Origin: Crocinitomicaceae bacterium
GTDB taxonomy: Bacteria; Bacteroidota; Bacteroidia; Flavobacteriales_D; Crocinitomicaceae
Reading direction: 5' to 3'
DNA: 7,908 nucleotides
NCBI GenBank assembly: GCA_013215515.1
Contig: JABSPC010000388.1
Coordinates: 1 to 7,908, forward strand
In this document: one piece after another, positions 1 to 6,659 of the stretch
How the letters are laid out: each line of letters begins with the position of its first letter
Numbering within the stretch: the first letter of the stretch is position 1
The notes under the pieces: model-generated
Told to the model about the DNA's origin: nothing
The model's database searches: none
Seen by the model: only the letters and a program-made list of their open reading frames with translations
Translations under genes and position numbers: made by a program

Positions 1-1
1 A

Positions 2-1294
2 CCTGCAACGACTGCTTCAGGTGCGGGCTATCTAATTCGTGTAGTTTCTGACACTCCGGTATCAATTGGATCGAGCAGTTCGGCATTCACAATTACTCAA
101 ACAGGTATATGTGGACCAATTTTACCTGCTGCTTCGGGACTCATTATTAATGAATGGTCCAATGGTCTAGCAGGAAATGAAGAGTATTACGAATTTGTTG
201 TGGCAGGTCAATGTGGAGACGTTGTTGATATACGTGGATACATTCTGGATGATAATAACGGGACATTTACTTCTCCAGCAAGTTATTCTGGAACAGCATC
301 TGGAATTGCTCCTGGTCACTTCAGGTTTGCATTCAATGCTCAATGGGCAGCAATCCCAGTCGGTTCTTTAATTGTTATTTACAACGGTGCAGATCCTAAT
401 GCGGATCTTCCCCCTGATGATCCGACGGATGCCAATAATGATTCGCTTTACGTTGTTCCTCATAATAGTACTTTATTTGAAAGATGCACCACAATGCCGG
501 CGACAACATCTCCAGACTCATTATACACTCCTTGTACTTATGCCGTATCTCCTTTATCCGGATGGACTCCTTTAAGTTTACGAAATGGCGGTGACGCGAT
601 CCAAGTGCGCCAACCTGACGGAACGTATTATCATGGTGTTTCATATGGTGGGGCAGAAATTTCAGGAGGTCCCCACGATCTTAAATTATTCAGCGGTAGC
701 GGTAGCGTAACATGTGGCTGGTTTTCTGATGGTGATTTCTTTGATATATCCAATTGGTCATCTGGAACGGCAAATGCAACAAATCAAACTGCAGGTTTCG
801 CAAATAATGCTTTAAATCAAGCTTGGCTTGAATTAATGAGAGATCCATTAACTTCAAATTGTCCTGTAACTGTCTTACCCGTTGAAATATCGCTATTTGA
901 AGGCTGGAATGAACCCTATGGCAATAAAATAATTTGGGAGACATCTTCAGAAAGAAACTCGGATATTTTCGTTGTTGACAGAAGTATTGACGGTAAGTAT
1001 TGGAAAGAAGTACGAACTGTTAAATCAGTCGGAGATGCTCAAACAACATCGAAGTATAACATTGTGGATTTTTATTTTGAAAATTCTATTAACTATTACA
1101 GATTGCGTCAGTACGATCTTGACGGAACTGAAAAGAAGCACTATAAAACAGTTGTAATTGATAATAGCATTACTTCTAACGTAGAACTGATCCGAATTTA
1201 TAACTTGTTAGGACAACCCGTTTCATTTGAGGACAAGGGACTTCAAATCCATGTGTTTAGCGACGGAACTTCTAAGAAAGTATTCAATCAATAA
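2..1294 (+). CDS. Secreted surface protein with lamin-tail-like domain and T9SS-type C-terminus (5' partial)
   Basis: The frame is open from base 2, so the real start lies upstream; the GTG at 200 is an internal valine codon, not a start. The 430 visible residues begin with the end of a beta-rich segment (about 1-33). Next comes a lamin-tail-like (LTD) domain, about residues 45-210, opening with GLIINEWSNG and then EEYYEFVVAG, which resembles the family's 'INE...YEF/EL' pattern. From about residue 290, LPVEISLFEG and a fibronectin-like stretch (IIWETSSERNSDIF, VDRSIDG, NYYRLRQYDLDG) match the module that commonly precedes T9SS sorting domains. The last ~40 residues (IRIYNLLGQPV, then SDGTSKKVFNQ) resemble a short sorting domain. 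Known from the family: such proteins cross the outer membrane by T9SS and are attached to the surface or released. Ligand and exact role are unknown. The stop is TAA. Confidence 0.85.
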   Translation, partial: PATTASGAGYLIRVVSDTPVSIGSSSSAFTITQTGICGPILPAASGLIINEWSNGLAGNEEYYEFVVAGQCGDVVDIRGYILDDNNGTFTSPASYSGTASGIAPGHFRFAFNAQWAAIPVGSLIVIYNGADPNADLPPDDPTDANNDSLYVVPHNSTLFERCTTMPATTSPDSLYTPCTYAVSPLSGWTPLSLRNGGDAIQVRQPDGTYYHGVSYGGAEISGGPHDLKLFSGSGSVTCGWFSDGDFFDISNWSSGTANATNQTAGFANNALNQAWLELMRDPLTSNCPVTVLPVEISLFEGWNEPYGNKIIWETSSERNSDIFVVDRSIDGKYWKEVRTVKSVGDAQTTSKYNIVDFYFENSINYYRLRQYDLDGTEKKHYKTVVIDNSITSNVELIRIYNLLGQPVSFEDKGLQIHVFSDGTSKKVFNQ

Positions 1295-1457
1295 TTAACT
1301 TCATTTTTCCTCATCGATAGAAATGACAACTTCACATCTGTGAGAGTGTTCATTTGACATCAGTTGAGCTTTGCCTTCTGCACAAGTATTCGACTTTGGT
1401 TCAATTCTTGAAATACCATTTATGTCCGAAATAAATCGGATGCCTAAAACGATTGTT

Positions 1458-1859
1458 ATGAAACTATATAAACTAATTATCGCAATGGCAATTCTAAATG
1501 GATGCGCTGTTACACAAGATGGAATCGTTGTTGATCTTCCGAATGTTCCAACCCTAAACATTTGTGCAAACGTGGCTAATGATACCGATATCGCAACTAT
1601 GAAATCCAAAATCGCAAAAGAAGCTTACAATGATGATCGATTAAAAACAGCACAATTCGTTACTAAAGATTATTGCTTCGTATCTGCGCAAGTCGTATTG
1701 ATAATGGAAGAGTTTGCATACGACAAATCAAGATTACAAATTGCAAAAGATCTATACGATCAAACAACAGATAAATCAAACTATGATATTGTCGTCGATG
1801 CAATAACACATAAATCAAATAAAGACGAGTTGAAGGAATTCATTATGAATAATCCTTAA
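1458..1859 (+). CDS. Small DUF4476-domain lipoprotein
   Basis: The predicted product has 133 residues. I chose the ATG at 1458 because it puts a lipoprotein signal at the N-terminus: MKLYK, a hydrophobic stretch, then the lipobox-like LNGC with Cys16. An in-frame ATG at 1371 would add 29 residues that hide this signal and do not look like a signal peptide. Residues about 45-130 match the DUF4476 pattern: an acidic-basic helix (KSKIAKEAYNDDRLKTA), then FVSAQVVLIMEEFAYDKSRL, AKDLYDQTTDKSNY and a final helix DELKEFIM. DUF4476 is common in Bacteroidota envelope proteins and has no established biochemical role. The gene follows the T9SS-type gene after 163 bp and is convergent with the glycosyltransferase gene, with 1 bp between the two stop codons. 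No exact TAnnTTTG promoter box is visible upstream. Confidence 0.8.
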   Translation: MKLYKLIIAMAILNGCAVTQDGIVVDLPNVPTLNICANVANDTDIATMKSKIAKEAYNDDRLKTAQFVTKDYCFVSAQVVLIMEEFAYDKSRLQIAKDLYDQTTDKSNYDIVVDAITHKSNKDELKEFIMNNP

Positions 1860-1860
1860 T

Positions 1861-2769
1861 CTAACGATGCAAATTATATAAATACTCTTGTTCTCGCTGG
1901 CCCTTAGTAGGATACATTGTGGCTGGCGTTTTCAAGATTTCCAGATCCATTATTGTTGAATAACCAGATCTTGAAACAATATGAGACGCACTCATAATAG
2001 CAATATCTTGTTCTTTCCAACTCTTTGAAAGGACCTTATGTCCAACAGGAATGGTAATTTCGGAAGAAGCGATTATCTCTACTGAATTTGAGTTGAATAG
2101 ACTCAATTGTTCTTCAAGAAATTTTTGTCCATAAGCAGCTGGTCCACTAATAATAAGAACAGATTCAATTGTTTTCTCTTCTGGAATGTCATAAAGTGAA
2201 AATCGCGAATAAGGTCCAATATAAGTTCTATTAATTTCACTTGAAGTAGTACTTAATTTACCCGCCAAGCGGCTATCTTCATAATCCATAATCCATATTT
2301 CACTGAATTGTTTCATCAATTGGCTATGAACTTTCCGAACTGCAATTTCATACCATTTCACAGGGAGTGCAAATTGATGGGTAACAAATACCGAAGGAAC
2401 TTGGGCTGAAATAAATCCATATCGATGATCTGCAATTACTAGATCAATTTTGAATTTTTCGACCAATTCTTGAGTTTGAATTTTTTCCTTTTTCAGGCGT
2501 TCGCGAAGAGGCACAATTGCACTTATCAATTCTTGTCCAAATTTACCGTTTCCTCTAAAATCAAACGGGTATCCTTCGTGATTGACATATGCCAAATTTG
2601 GAAAGTATTCTAGGAAAATATTTCGTTGGTTCTCATTACAAGCCACAACGACAAAATTATCCTGTCTTCTCAATTGATGAATGAGCCCAATACATCGAGA
2701 AACATGACCAAAGCCCCAATTTAGAGGAGAAATTAGAATGCGCTTATTTTTGACTTCTGAAGGGCTCAT
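1861..2769 (-). CDS. Glycosyltransferase, MurG/GT28-like (GT-B fold)
   Basis: The predicted product has 302 residues from the ATG at 2769; a TTG nine bases further upstream is also in frame but less likely. The N-terminal domain opens with ILISPLNWGFGHVSRCIGLI (residues 11-30), whose GxGHxxR-type loop is typical of MurG-like GT-B enzymes. A central strand reads LVIADHRYGF. The C-terminal donor-binding domain contains LIISGPAAYG (205-214) and the diagnostic HIVSRSGYSTIMDL (263-276), followed by PTKGQREQEYL. Family members move a sugar from a nucleotide-sugar donor; donor and acceptor cannot be read here. No signal peptide or membrane span is seen, so it is probably cytoplasmic or peripheral. 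The protein stops directly after QEYLYNLHR, whereas relatives as I recall them continue for some tens of residues as a closing helix, so the C-terminus may be short. It is convergent with the DUF4476 gene and divergent from clpP. Confidence 0.82.
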   Translation of the reverse strand: MSPSEVKNKRILISPLNWGFGHVSRCIGLIHQLRRQDNFVVVACNENQRNIFLEYFPNLAYVNHEGYPFDFRGNGKFGQELISAIVPLRERLKKEKIQTQELVEKFKIDLVIADHRYGFISAQVPSVFVTHQFALPVKWYEIAVRKVHSQLMKQFSEIWIMDYEDSRLAGKLSTTSSEINRTYIGPYSRFSLYDIPEEKTIESVLIISGPAAYGQKFLEEQLSLFNSNSVEIIASSEITIPVGHKVLSKSWKEQDIAIMSASHIVSRSGYSTIMDLEILKTPATMYPTKGQREQEYLYNLHR

Positions 2770-2775
2770 TTCTAC

Positions 2776-2783
2776 CAAATATA
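2776..2783 (-). promoter_or_regulatory. Candidate -7 promoter box for the glycosyltransferase gene
   Basis: On the minus strand this reads TATATTTG, an exact match to the Bacteroidota TAnnTTTG box, ending six bases before the ATG at 2769. No clear TTTG -33 element sits about 20 bp upstream. Use of this box would give an almost leaderless mRNA, so the match may be chance in AT-rich DNA. Confidence 0.3.
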
Positions 2784-2825
2784 CAAACTAGAAACCGCTC
2801 ATCTGAATTTAACTTTTTTTTGATT

Positions 2826-2833
2826 TATTTTTG
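2826..2833 (+). promoter_or_regulatory. Candidate -7 promoter box for clpP
   Basis: TATTTTTG matches TAnnTTTG exactly and would start a transcript about 55 bases before the clpP ATG. A -33 TTTG is not obvious. A weaker alternative is TAGCTTTA at 2857-2864, with TTG at 2835-2837 lying 19 bp upstream. One of the two probably drives clpP, since the gene upstream points the other way. Confidence 0.35.
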
Positions 2834-2893
2834 ATTGTCAATCCCAACATTGTTTATAGCTTTAACGTTATAACAATACAAATAAAAACAAAT

Positions 2894-3562
2894 ATGTTCG
2901 ACGGTAACGAATTTAGAAAATACGCCACTAAGCACGTAGGTATTAGTAGCATGCACGTAGACTCATACATTGAATCATCAGTGACACCTTATATTATTGA
3001 GGAACGCCAAATGAACATGACTCAGATGGATGTTTTCTCGCGATTAATGATGGATAGAATTATCTTTTTAGGAACTGGAATTAATGATGCGGTTGCAAAT
3101 ATTATCAATGCGCAATTATTGTTCTTAGAATCTGCAGATCAGAAAAAGGATATTCAAATCTACTTGAATTCTCCAGGAGGATCCGTTTACGCTGGATTGG
3201 GAATTTACGATACAATGCAATATATCAATCCTGATGTAGCGACAATCTGTACTGGAATGGCGGCATCAATGGGAGCGGTATTATTGTGTGCTGGAGCTGA
3301 AGGCAAGCGATCAGCATTGAAACACTCTAGAGTAATGATTCACCAACCATTAGGTGGAGCTCAAGGTCAGGCATCTGATATTGAAATCACTGCAAGAGAG
3401 ATTCAAAAACTAAAGAAAGAATTGTACGATATCATTTCTATACATTCTAAACAAGATTACGATAAAGTTTGGGCCGATTCTGATAGAGATTATTGGATGA
3501 CAGCTGAAGAAGCGAAAAAATATGGTATGGTTGACGAAATTTTGCTTCGCAACCCTAAATAG
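2894..3562 (+). CDS. clpP: ATP-dependent Clp protease proteolytic subunit ClpP
   Basis: ClpP is the serine peptidase of the ClpXP/ClpAP machines: two stacked heptameric rings that degrade unfolded proteins fed in by an AAA+ partner in the cytoplasm. The ATG at 2894 gives 222 residues, normal for the family; an upstream in-frame TTG at 2831 would add 21 unrelated residues. The catalytic triad is complete: Ser125 in GMAASMGA, His150 in [10 protein letters not shown] and Asp199 in DSDRDYW. The spacings (25 and 49) equal those of E. coli Ser97/His122/Asp171. The oxyanion-region motif NSPGGSV is at 92-98. Alignment to E. coli suggests self-cleavage of a propeptide of about 28 residues, leaving a mature N-terminus near SVTPYIIEE. 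clpX follows after an 89 bp spacer; the trigger factor gene often found before clpP is absent here. Confidence 0.98.
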   Translation: MFDGNEFRKYATKHVGISSMHVDSYIESSVTPYIIEERQMNMTQMDVFSRLMMDRIIFLGTGINDAVANIINAQLLFLESADQKKDIQIYLNSPGGSVYAGLGIYDTMQYINPDVATICTGMAASMGAVLLCAGAEGKRSALKHSRVMIHQPLGGAQGQASDIEITAREIQKLKKELYDIISIHSKQDYDKVWADSDRDYWMTAEEAKKYGMVDEILLRNPK

Positions 3563-3572
3563 TTTATCTTTG
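3541..3572 (+). promoter_or_regulatory. Candidate promoter for clpX overlapping the clpP stop
   Basis: A TTTG at 3541-3544 and TATCTTTG at 3565-3572 are separated by 20 bp. This matches the Bacteroidota -33/-7 pattern (TTTG, about 19-21 bp, TAnnTTTG) in both elements and in spacing. The -33 part lies inside the last clpP codons. The predicted transcription start is near 3578-3580, giving a leader of about 72 nt before the clpX ATG at 3652. It is the best promoter match in the window, but it is not experimentally shown. Confidence 0.55.
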
Positions 3573-3582
3573 TAAATATTAT

Positions 3583-3638
3583 AAAGCCCATCTCGTCTCG
3601 TCTCGATTTAACCAAGACGCAATGGGAGGGGCTTTTTT
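3583..3638 (+). terminator. Terminator-like hairpin with T-run between clpP and clpX
   Basis: AAAGCCC (3583-3589) can pair with GGGCTTT (3629-3635). After a two-base bulge, CTC (3592-3594) can pair with GAG (3626-3628). Inside, CGTCT at 3594-3598 or 3599-3603 can pair with AGACG at 3615-3619, so alternative folds exist. A run of six T follows (3633-3638), as in intrinsic terminators. The element starts 20 bp after the clpP stop and ends 13 bp before the clpX ATG. It could end clpP transcripts, or act as an attenuator or structured leader for the clpX promoter just upstream. The AT-rich base and large loop make termination efficiency uncertain. Confidence 0.55.
3591..3605 (+). repeat. Tandem repeat, 3 x TCTCG
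   Basis: Three perfect copies of the 5-mer TCTCG lie head to tail in the 5' half of the hairpin between clpP and clpX. They create two equivalent CGTCT copies that can pair with the single AGACG at 3615-3619. Copy number could vary between strains by slippage. Confidence 0.85.
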
Positions 3639-3651
3639 GACGAAACAAGTT

Positions 3652-4878
3652 ATGCCAAAAAAAGAAGCAGGTTGTTCATTTTGTGGAAGATCACGAGCAG
3701 AAGTAGGAATGCTAATTGCCGGAGTTACTGGTCACATTTGTGAAAGTTGTGTATCACAAGCGCACACAATAATTAAAGAGGAAGATCTTGGGGCTACGAA
3801 TACATCGGAGGAGCGGATTGTAAACGTATACAAGCCAATAGAGATCAAATCCAAGTTAGATGATTACGTTATCGGTCAAGATGATGCGAAAAAGGTACTT
3901 TCTGTTGCTGTATACAATCACTACAAGCGATTGAACCAACCCGAGTCTAAAGATGATGTTGAGATTGAAAAATCGAATGTTATTTTAGTCGGTCGTACTG
4001 GAACAGGAAAAACACTTTTGGCAAAGACGATTGCAAAAATGCTTAATGTACCTTTCTGTATCGCTGATGCTACGGTTTTAACCGAAGCAGGATACGTTGG
4101 TGAAGATGTTGAGAGTATTTTGTCTCGATTATTACAATCTGCTGACTACAACGTTGACGCGGCTGAACAAGGAATTGTCTTCGTTGATGAAATTGATAAA
4201 ATTGCTCGTAAAAGTGATAATCCTTCAATTACTAGGGATGTTTCTGGAGAAGGTGTTCAACAAGCATTATTGAAGCTTCTAGAAGGAGCAGTAGTAAACG
4301 TTCCGCCGCAAGGAGGAAGAAAGCACCCAGAGCAAAAAATGATTCAAATCAACACTAAAAACATCCTATTTGTATGTGGAGGTGCGTTTGATGGAATAGA
4401 AAAAATTATTGCAGGAAGAGTTAACCGTCAAACGATTGGTTTCTCATCTTCTGAAGAAGATCGAATTGATACAGATTCACTTTTAAAATATGTTAACCCG
4501 ACCGATATCAAATCATTTGGGTTAATTCCTGAGCTAATTGGACGTTTCCCAGTTCTTACTTACTTGGAACCTCTTAGTCCAGAAAGCTTAAAACGAATAC
4601 TTACTGAGCCTAAAAACGCTTTGGTTAAGCAATACGTTCGTTTGTTTGAGATTGACGGAATTGATTTGAAATTCGACAAGAACGTTTTCGATTTTATCGT
4701 TGAAAAAGCAATTGAATTTGAATTGGGAGCTCGTGGATTAAGATCCATTTGCGAAGCAATTCTTAACAATGCGATGTGCGACCTTCCTTCTCAGAATGAA
4801 ACTGAGTTTAGAGTTACCGCGGAATACGCTAAGGCTCAATTCTCGAATTCAAAAATGTCGAAGTTGAGAGTGGCGTAG
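3652..4878 (+). CDS. clpX: ATP-dependent Clp protease ATP-binding subunit ClpX
   Basis: ClpX is the hexameric AAA+ unfoldase that recognises tagged substrates, unfolds them and threads them into ClpP. The ATG at 3652 gives 408 residues starting [13 protein letters not shown], as expected just before the zinc domain. The in-frame ATG at 3622 lies inside the hairpin and is less likely. Visible motifs: zinc-binding Cys8, Cys11, Cys30 and Cys33; Walker A GRTGTGKT (114-121); pore loop GYVG (147-150); Walker B IVFVDEID (175-182); RKH pore loop (223-225); IGF loop for ClpP docking (262-264); arginine finger in GRFP (Arg298); sensor 2 in GARGLRS (Arg361). All parts needed for an active ClpXP are present. 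The stop TAG directly abuts the TAG of the convergent minus-strand gene. Confidence 0.98.
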   Translation: MPKKEAGCSFCGRSRAEVGMLIAGVTGHICESCVSQAHTIIKEEDLGATNTSEERIVNVYKPIEIKSKLDDYVIGQDDAKKVLSVAVYNHYKRLNQPESKDDVEIEKSNVILVGRTGTGKTLLAKTIAKMLNVPFCIADATVLTEAGYVGEDVESILSRLLQSADYNVDAAEQGIVFVDEIDKIARKSDNPSITRDVSGEGVQQALLKLLEGAVVNVPPQGGRKHPEQKMIQINTKNILFVCGGAFDGIEKIIAGRVNRQTIGFSSSEEDRIDTDSLLKYVNPTDIKSFGLIPELIGRFPVLTYLEPLSPESLKRILTEPKNALVKQYVRLFEIDGIDLKFDKNVFDFIVEKAIEFELGARGLRSICEAILNNAMCDLPSQNETEFRVTAEYAKAQFSNSKMSKLRVA

Positions 4879-5529
4879 CTACCTTCTTCTCATCCTACTG
4901 AATTTATTTCCCGATTCACAATAGGTGCCATGGCCTTCAATTGAGATTACCTGTAAATGTCGCAACTCTTTAATATAAATTGAATAGGTCTTATAAGGCA
5001 AGTGATTTTTTGTTAAAGCATCCGTTTTCGTAATGAAATCTTCTGTATAATTCTCTTTATTAATTCGCAAGGGAAAACCTTCGCTTCTCGTTCCGTATTC
5101 AGGGAAATATTTGTAATTCCAGTAATATTTGATCTCGGCCAAACTCAACGATCTACTAACGCTGTGACTATAGGAGTTCCCATTGCCCCATGTAGTGTCC
5201 TTTGTCAACGTTATTTCCATCCCCTCTTTTACGTTGAATCCAGAATTCATTACTCTACCCCAAAGTCGTTTCGTACTATCCAATCGAATATCAATCGAAG
5301 CATCAAAAATCCAATCGCCTTGTAGTTCATCCAAATTTGCATATTCATTATGACATTGACAGTAATTAAATCCTGAGAGAGAATCCAAATTCGAACTCGT
5401 TGGATAGAAATTGAAGGATTTAGCAAAAATGTCATTGAGATCATTCATCCGATGGCCATAAGGATGTTCCATGTGGTGCCAATACACTCGATTGCTATCG
5501 ACCAAAATATGATTAGGCAGTTTGTTCAA
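4879..5529 (-). CDS. Hypothetical protein, probable C-terminal part of a TGA-interrupted lipoprotein
   Basis: This frame encodes 216 residues that I cannot assign to a named family. It has no signal peptide and no ATG near its beginning: the first possible start is TTG at 5529, and the first ATG is codon 20 (5472). It lies in exactly the same frame as the lipoprotein piece upstream (5536-5925), separated only by TGA (5536-5538) and two sense codons. Visible features are an N-terminal PNHILVDSNRVYWHHMEH, a CQC near residue 58, many aromatic residues, and a basic end (RMRRR). The upstream piece ends in a helix-like DFKSSEEATDYFNELKS, and the text then reads on naturally into this one, so I infer one original protein of about 348 residues. 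As a separate gene it would be a start-poor cytoplasmic protein, which is less convincing. Its stop TAG abuts that of clpX. Confidence 0.6.
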   Translation of the reverse strand: MNKLPNHILVDSNRVYWHHMEHPYGHRMNDLNDIFAKSFNFYPTSSNLDSLSGFNYCQCHNEYANLDELQGDWIFDASIDIRLDSTKRLWGRVMNSGFNVKEGMEITLTKDTTWGNGNSYSHSVSRSLSLAEIKYYWNYKYFPEYGTRSEGFPLRINKENYTEDFITKTDALTKNHLPYKTYSIYIKELRHLQVISIEGHGTYCESGNKFSRMRRR

Positions 5530-5535
5530 TCCAAA

Positions 5536-5538
5536 TCA
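5536..5538 (-). other. In-frame TGA joining two reading frames
   Basis: On the minus strand the codons read TTA ATC TGA TTT GGA TTG AAC, with open frame on both sides. The TGA would be codon 130 of a 349-codon reading frame (5925 to 4879). A single base change could restore a sense codon, for example TGG (Trp), CGA (Arg) or TTA (Leu). The cause may be a real nonsense mutation, a sequencing error, readthrough, or a true boundary between two genes. Confidence 0.7.
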
Positions 5539-5925
5539 GATTAAAAACTCTCGTGATTTTAATTCGTTGAAATAATCGGTTGCTTCTTCTGAAGATTTGA
5601 AATCATACACTTCAATTTGAAGGATTCCATTATTATAATCAAACAAGGTGTAATTATCAACTTCTGAGGTATCGATAGTCCATTCAAGACTATCAGAATA
5701 CCATCCTACTCCTTCTGAAAAATAATGGCCAATTGAATCTGGATATGAACTCCAATTTTCAATAGAAAACTGAATAACTTCAAGTTCCAAGACTAGAGTG
5801 TCCTCTGCAATAACTATCTCTTGATGGGTACTAATTTCTTTGAGAGGTTTCTTCATTGAATCCGAGCAAGAGAAGAGAATTCCAGCAATTACTAGAATTA
5901 CAATCCAATGATTTTTTCGAGTCAT
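5536..5925 (-). CDS. Predicted lipoprotein, N-terminal piece ahead of an in-frame TGA
   Basis: The predicted product has 129 residues from the ATG at 5925; an in-frame TTG two codons earlier is less likely. The N-terminus is a clear lipoprotein signal: MTRKNHW, a hydrophobic run IVILVIAGIL, then the lipobox-like LFSC, with Cys at about residue 21, followed by SDS. The mature part is acidic, with strands such as EDTLVLELEVIQFSIE and ILQIEVYDFKSSEEA and the helix-like ATDYFNELKS. I do not recognise a named family. The frame ends at TGA and then continues in the same frame into the 4879-5529 region, so this is probably the N-terminal third of a longer lipoprotein. The gene sits 63 bp downstream of trmB on the same strand, and no exact TAnnTTTG box is visible in the gap, so it may be read from the upstream transcript. 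Confidence 0.7.
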   Translation of the reverse strand: MTRKNHWIVILVIAGILFSCSDSMKKPLKEISTHQEIVIAEDTLVLELEVIQFSIENWSSYPDSIGHYFSEGVGWYSDSLEWTIDTSEVDNYTLFDYNNGILQIEVYDFKSSEEATDYFNELKSREFLI

Positions 5926-5988
5926 AAGCAATAAGTTCTGACTCCAAAATGCGCAATCTCAGAAAAGTAACAAGTTTAGAACTAAGTA

Positions 5989-6657
5989 TTAATGAATCTT
6001 GAACTTGGTATACTTAATCGTTGCACCACGGTCTGTGAATAAAACTTCGTAGTGCGTTTTGATATGAAAGATCTCTCTCGTGAGTGGATCAATATTTTCA
6101 GGAAGTTCCCCATACAAATCCCACGTTAATTCAAGGCAATCGTATTTGTGTTCCTTAATTTGCCCTTCGGTATACTCAAAAAGCAGATCACTATCCGTCT
6201 TCATGTGAACGATTCCTCCCTTCTTCAATATATTACGATAGCGCTCAATGAATAATGGTGAACTCAATCTCTTTCTTGGCTTTTTAGGTTGAGGATCTGA
6301 AAATGTCAACCAAATTTCATCCACTTCACCTTCTTCAAAGTAATCCATTATGAAATCGATTCGAGTTCTCAAAAACGCAACATTATTCATTTCGTCATTC
6401 AACGCTTCTTCAGCTCCAACGAACATTCTCGCTCCCTTGATATCAACACCAATGAAGTTCTTGTCTGGAAAGTGTTTACCTAAGCCGACAGAGTACTCTC
6501 CCTTACCACAACCAAGCTCAAGCACAATTGGGTTGTCATTTTTGAAATGTTCTTTTTTCCAGTTTCCTTTTAATGGAAATGCTTCTTTTAATACAGGCTC
6601 ATAGAAATTATTGAATTCCTTTACTGCAGCAAACCTTCTCAATTTATCCTTTCCCAT
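5989..6657 (-). CDS. trmB: tRNA (guanine-N7-)-methyltransferase TrmB
   Basis: TrmB uses S-adenosylmethionine to methylate N7 of guanine 46 in the variable loop of tRNAs, in the cytoplasm. The ATG at 6657 gives 222 residues, the usual size. The SAM-binding motif I is LELGCGKGEYS (46-56), followed by the acidic-end motif GVDIKGARM (70-78). The family signature FSDPQPKKPRKRL (119-131) corresponds to the FPDPWPKK-type loop of E. coli TrmB. MKTDSDLLFEY (152-162) and the closing THYEVLFTDRGATIKYTKF (201-219) are also typical. The start lies 2 bp after the stop of the Kelch gene, so the two are probably translated from one mRNA. The Ser and Gln in the signature loop look like a lineage variant, not a loss of function. 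Confidence 0.97.
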   Translation of the reverse strand: MGKDKLRRFAAVKEFNNFYEPVLKEAFPLKGNWKKEHFKNDNPIVLELGCGKGEYSVGLGKHFPDKNFIGVDIKGARMFVGAEEALNDEMNNVAFLRTRIDFIMDYFEEGEVDEIWLTFSDPQPKKPRKRLSSPLFIERYRNILKKGGIVHMKTDSDLLFEYTEGQIKEHKYDCLELTWDLYGELPENIDPLTREIFHIKTHYEVLFTDRGATIKYTKFKIH

Positions 6658-6659
6658 TC

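Noticed and set aside
1336..1347. Inverted repeat TCACA-TC-TGTGA downstream of the T9SS-type gene
   Set aside because: The stem is only 5 bp with a 2-base centre and no T-run follows, so it is not a terminator. The half-sites are in the reverse order of a CRP-type site.
1371..1457. N-terminal extension of the DUF4476 protein from an earlier ATG
   Set aside because: The extension hides the lipoprotein signal that begins at 1458 and has no signal-like character itself.
1301..1609. Minus-strand open frame of 102 codons antisense to the start of the DUF4476 gene
   Set aside because: About half of it is the complement of a well-supported lipoprotein gene. The rest (1301-1457) shows no recognisable domain, and its Cys/His-containing tail is not enough to call a gene.
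2831..2893. N-terminal extension of ClpP from a TTG
   Set aside because: The extra 21 residues are unlike ClpP, and the stretch looks like an AT-rich promoter and leader. The ATG at 2894 gives the usual length.
4560..4769. Minus-strand open frame inside clpX
   Set aside because: It is a shadow frame of a fully conserved ClpX C-terminal region, with no domain of its own.
6350..6604. Plus-strand open frame of 84 codons inside trmB
   Set aside because: It is antisense to the conserved SAM-binding core of TrmB; its low-complexity Ser/Asn/Phe-rich product is what a shadow frame would give.
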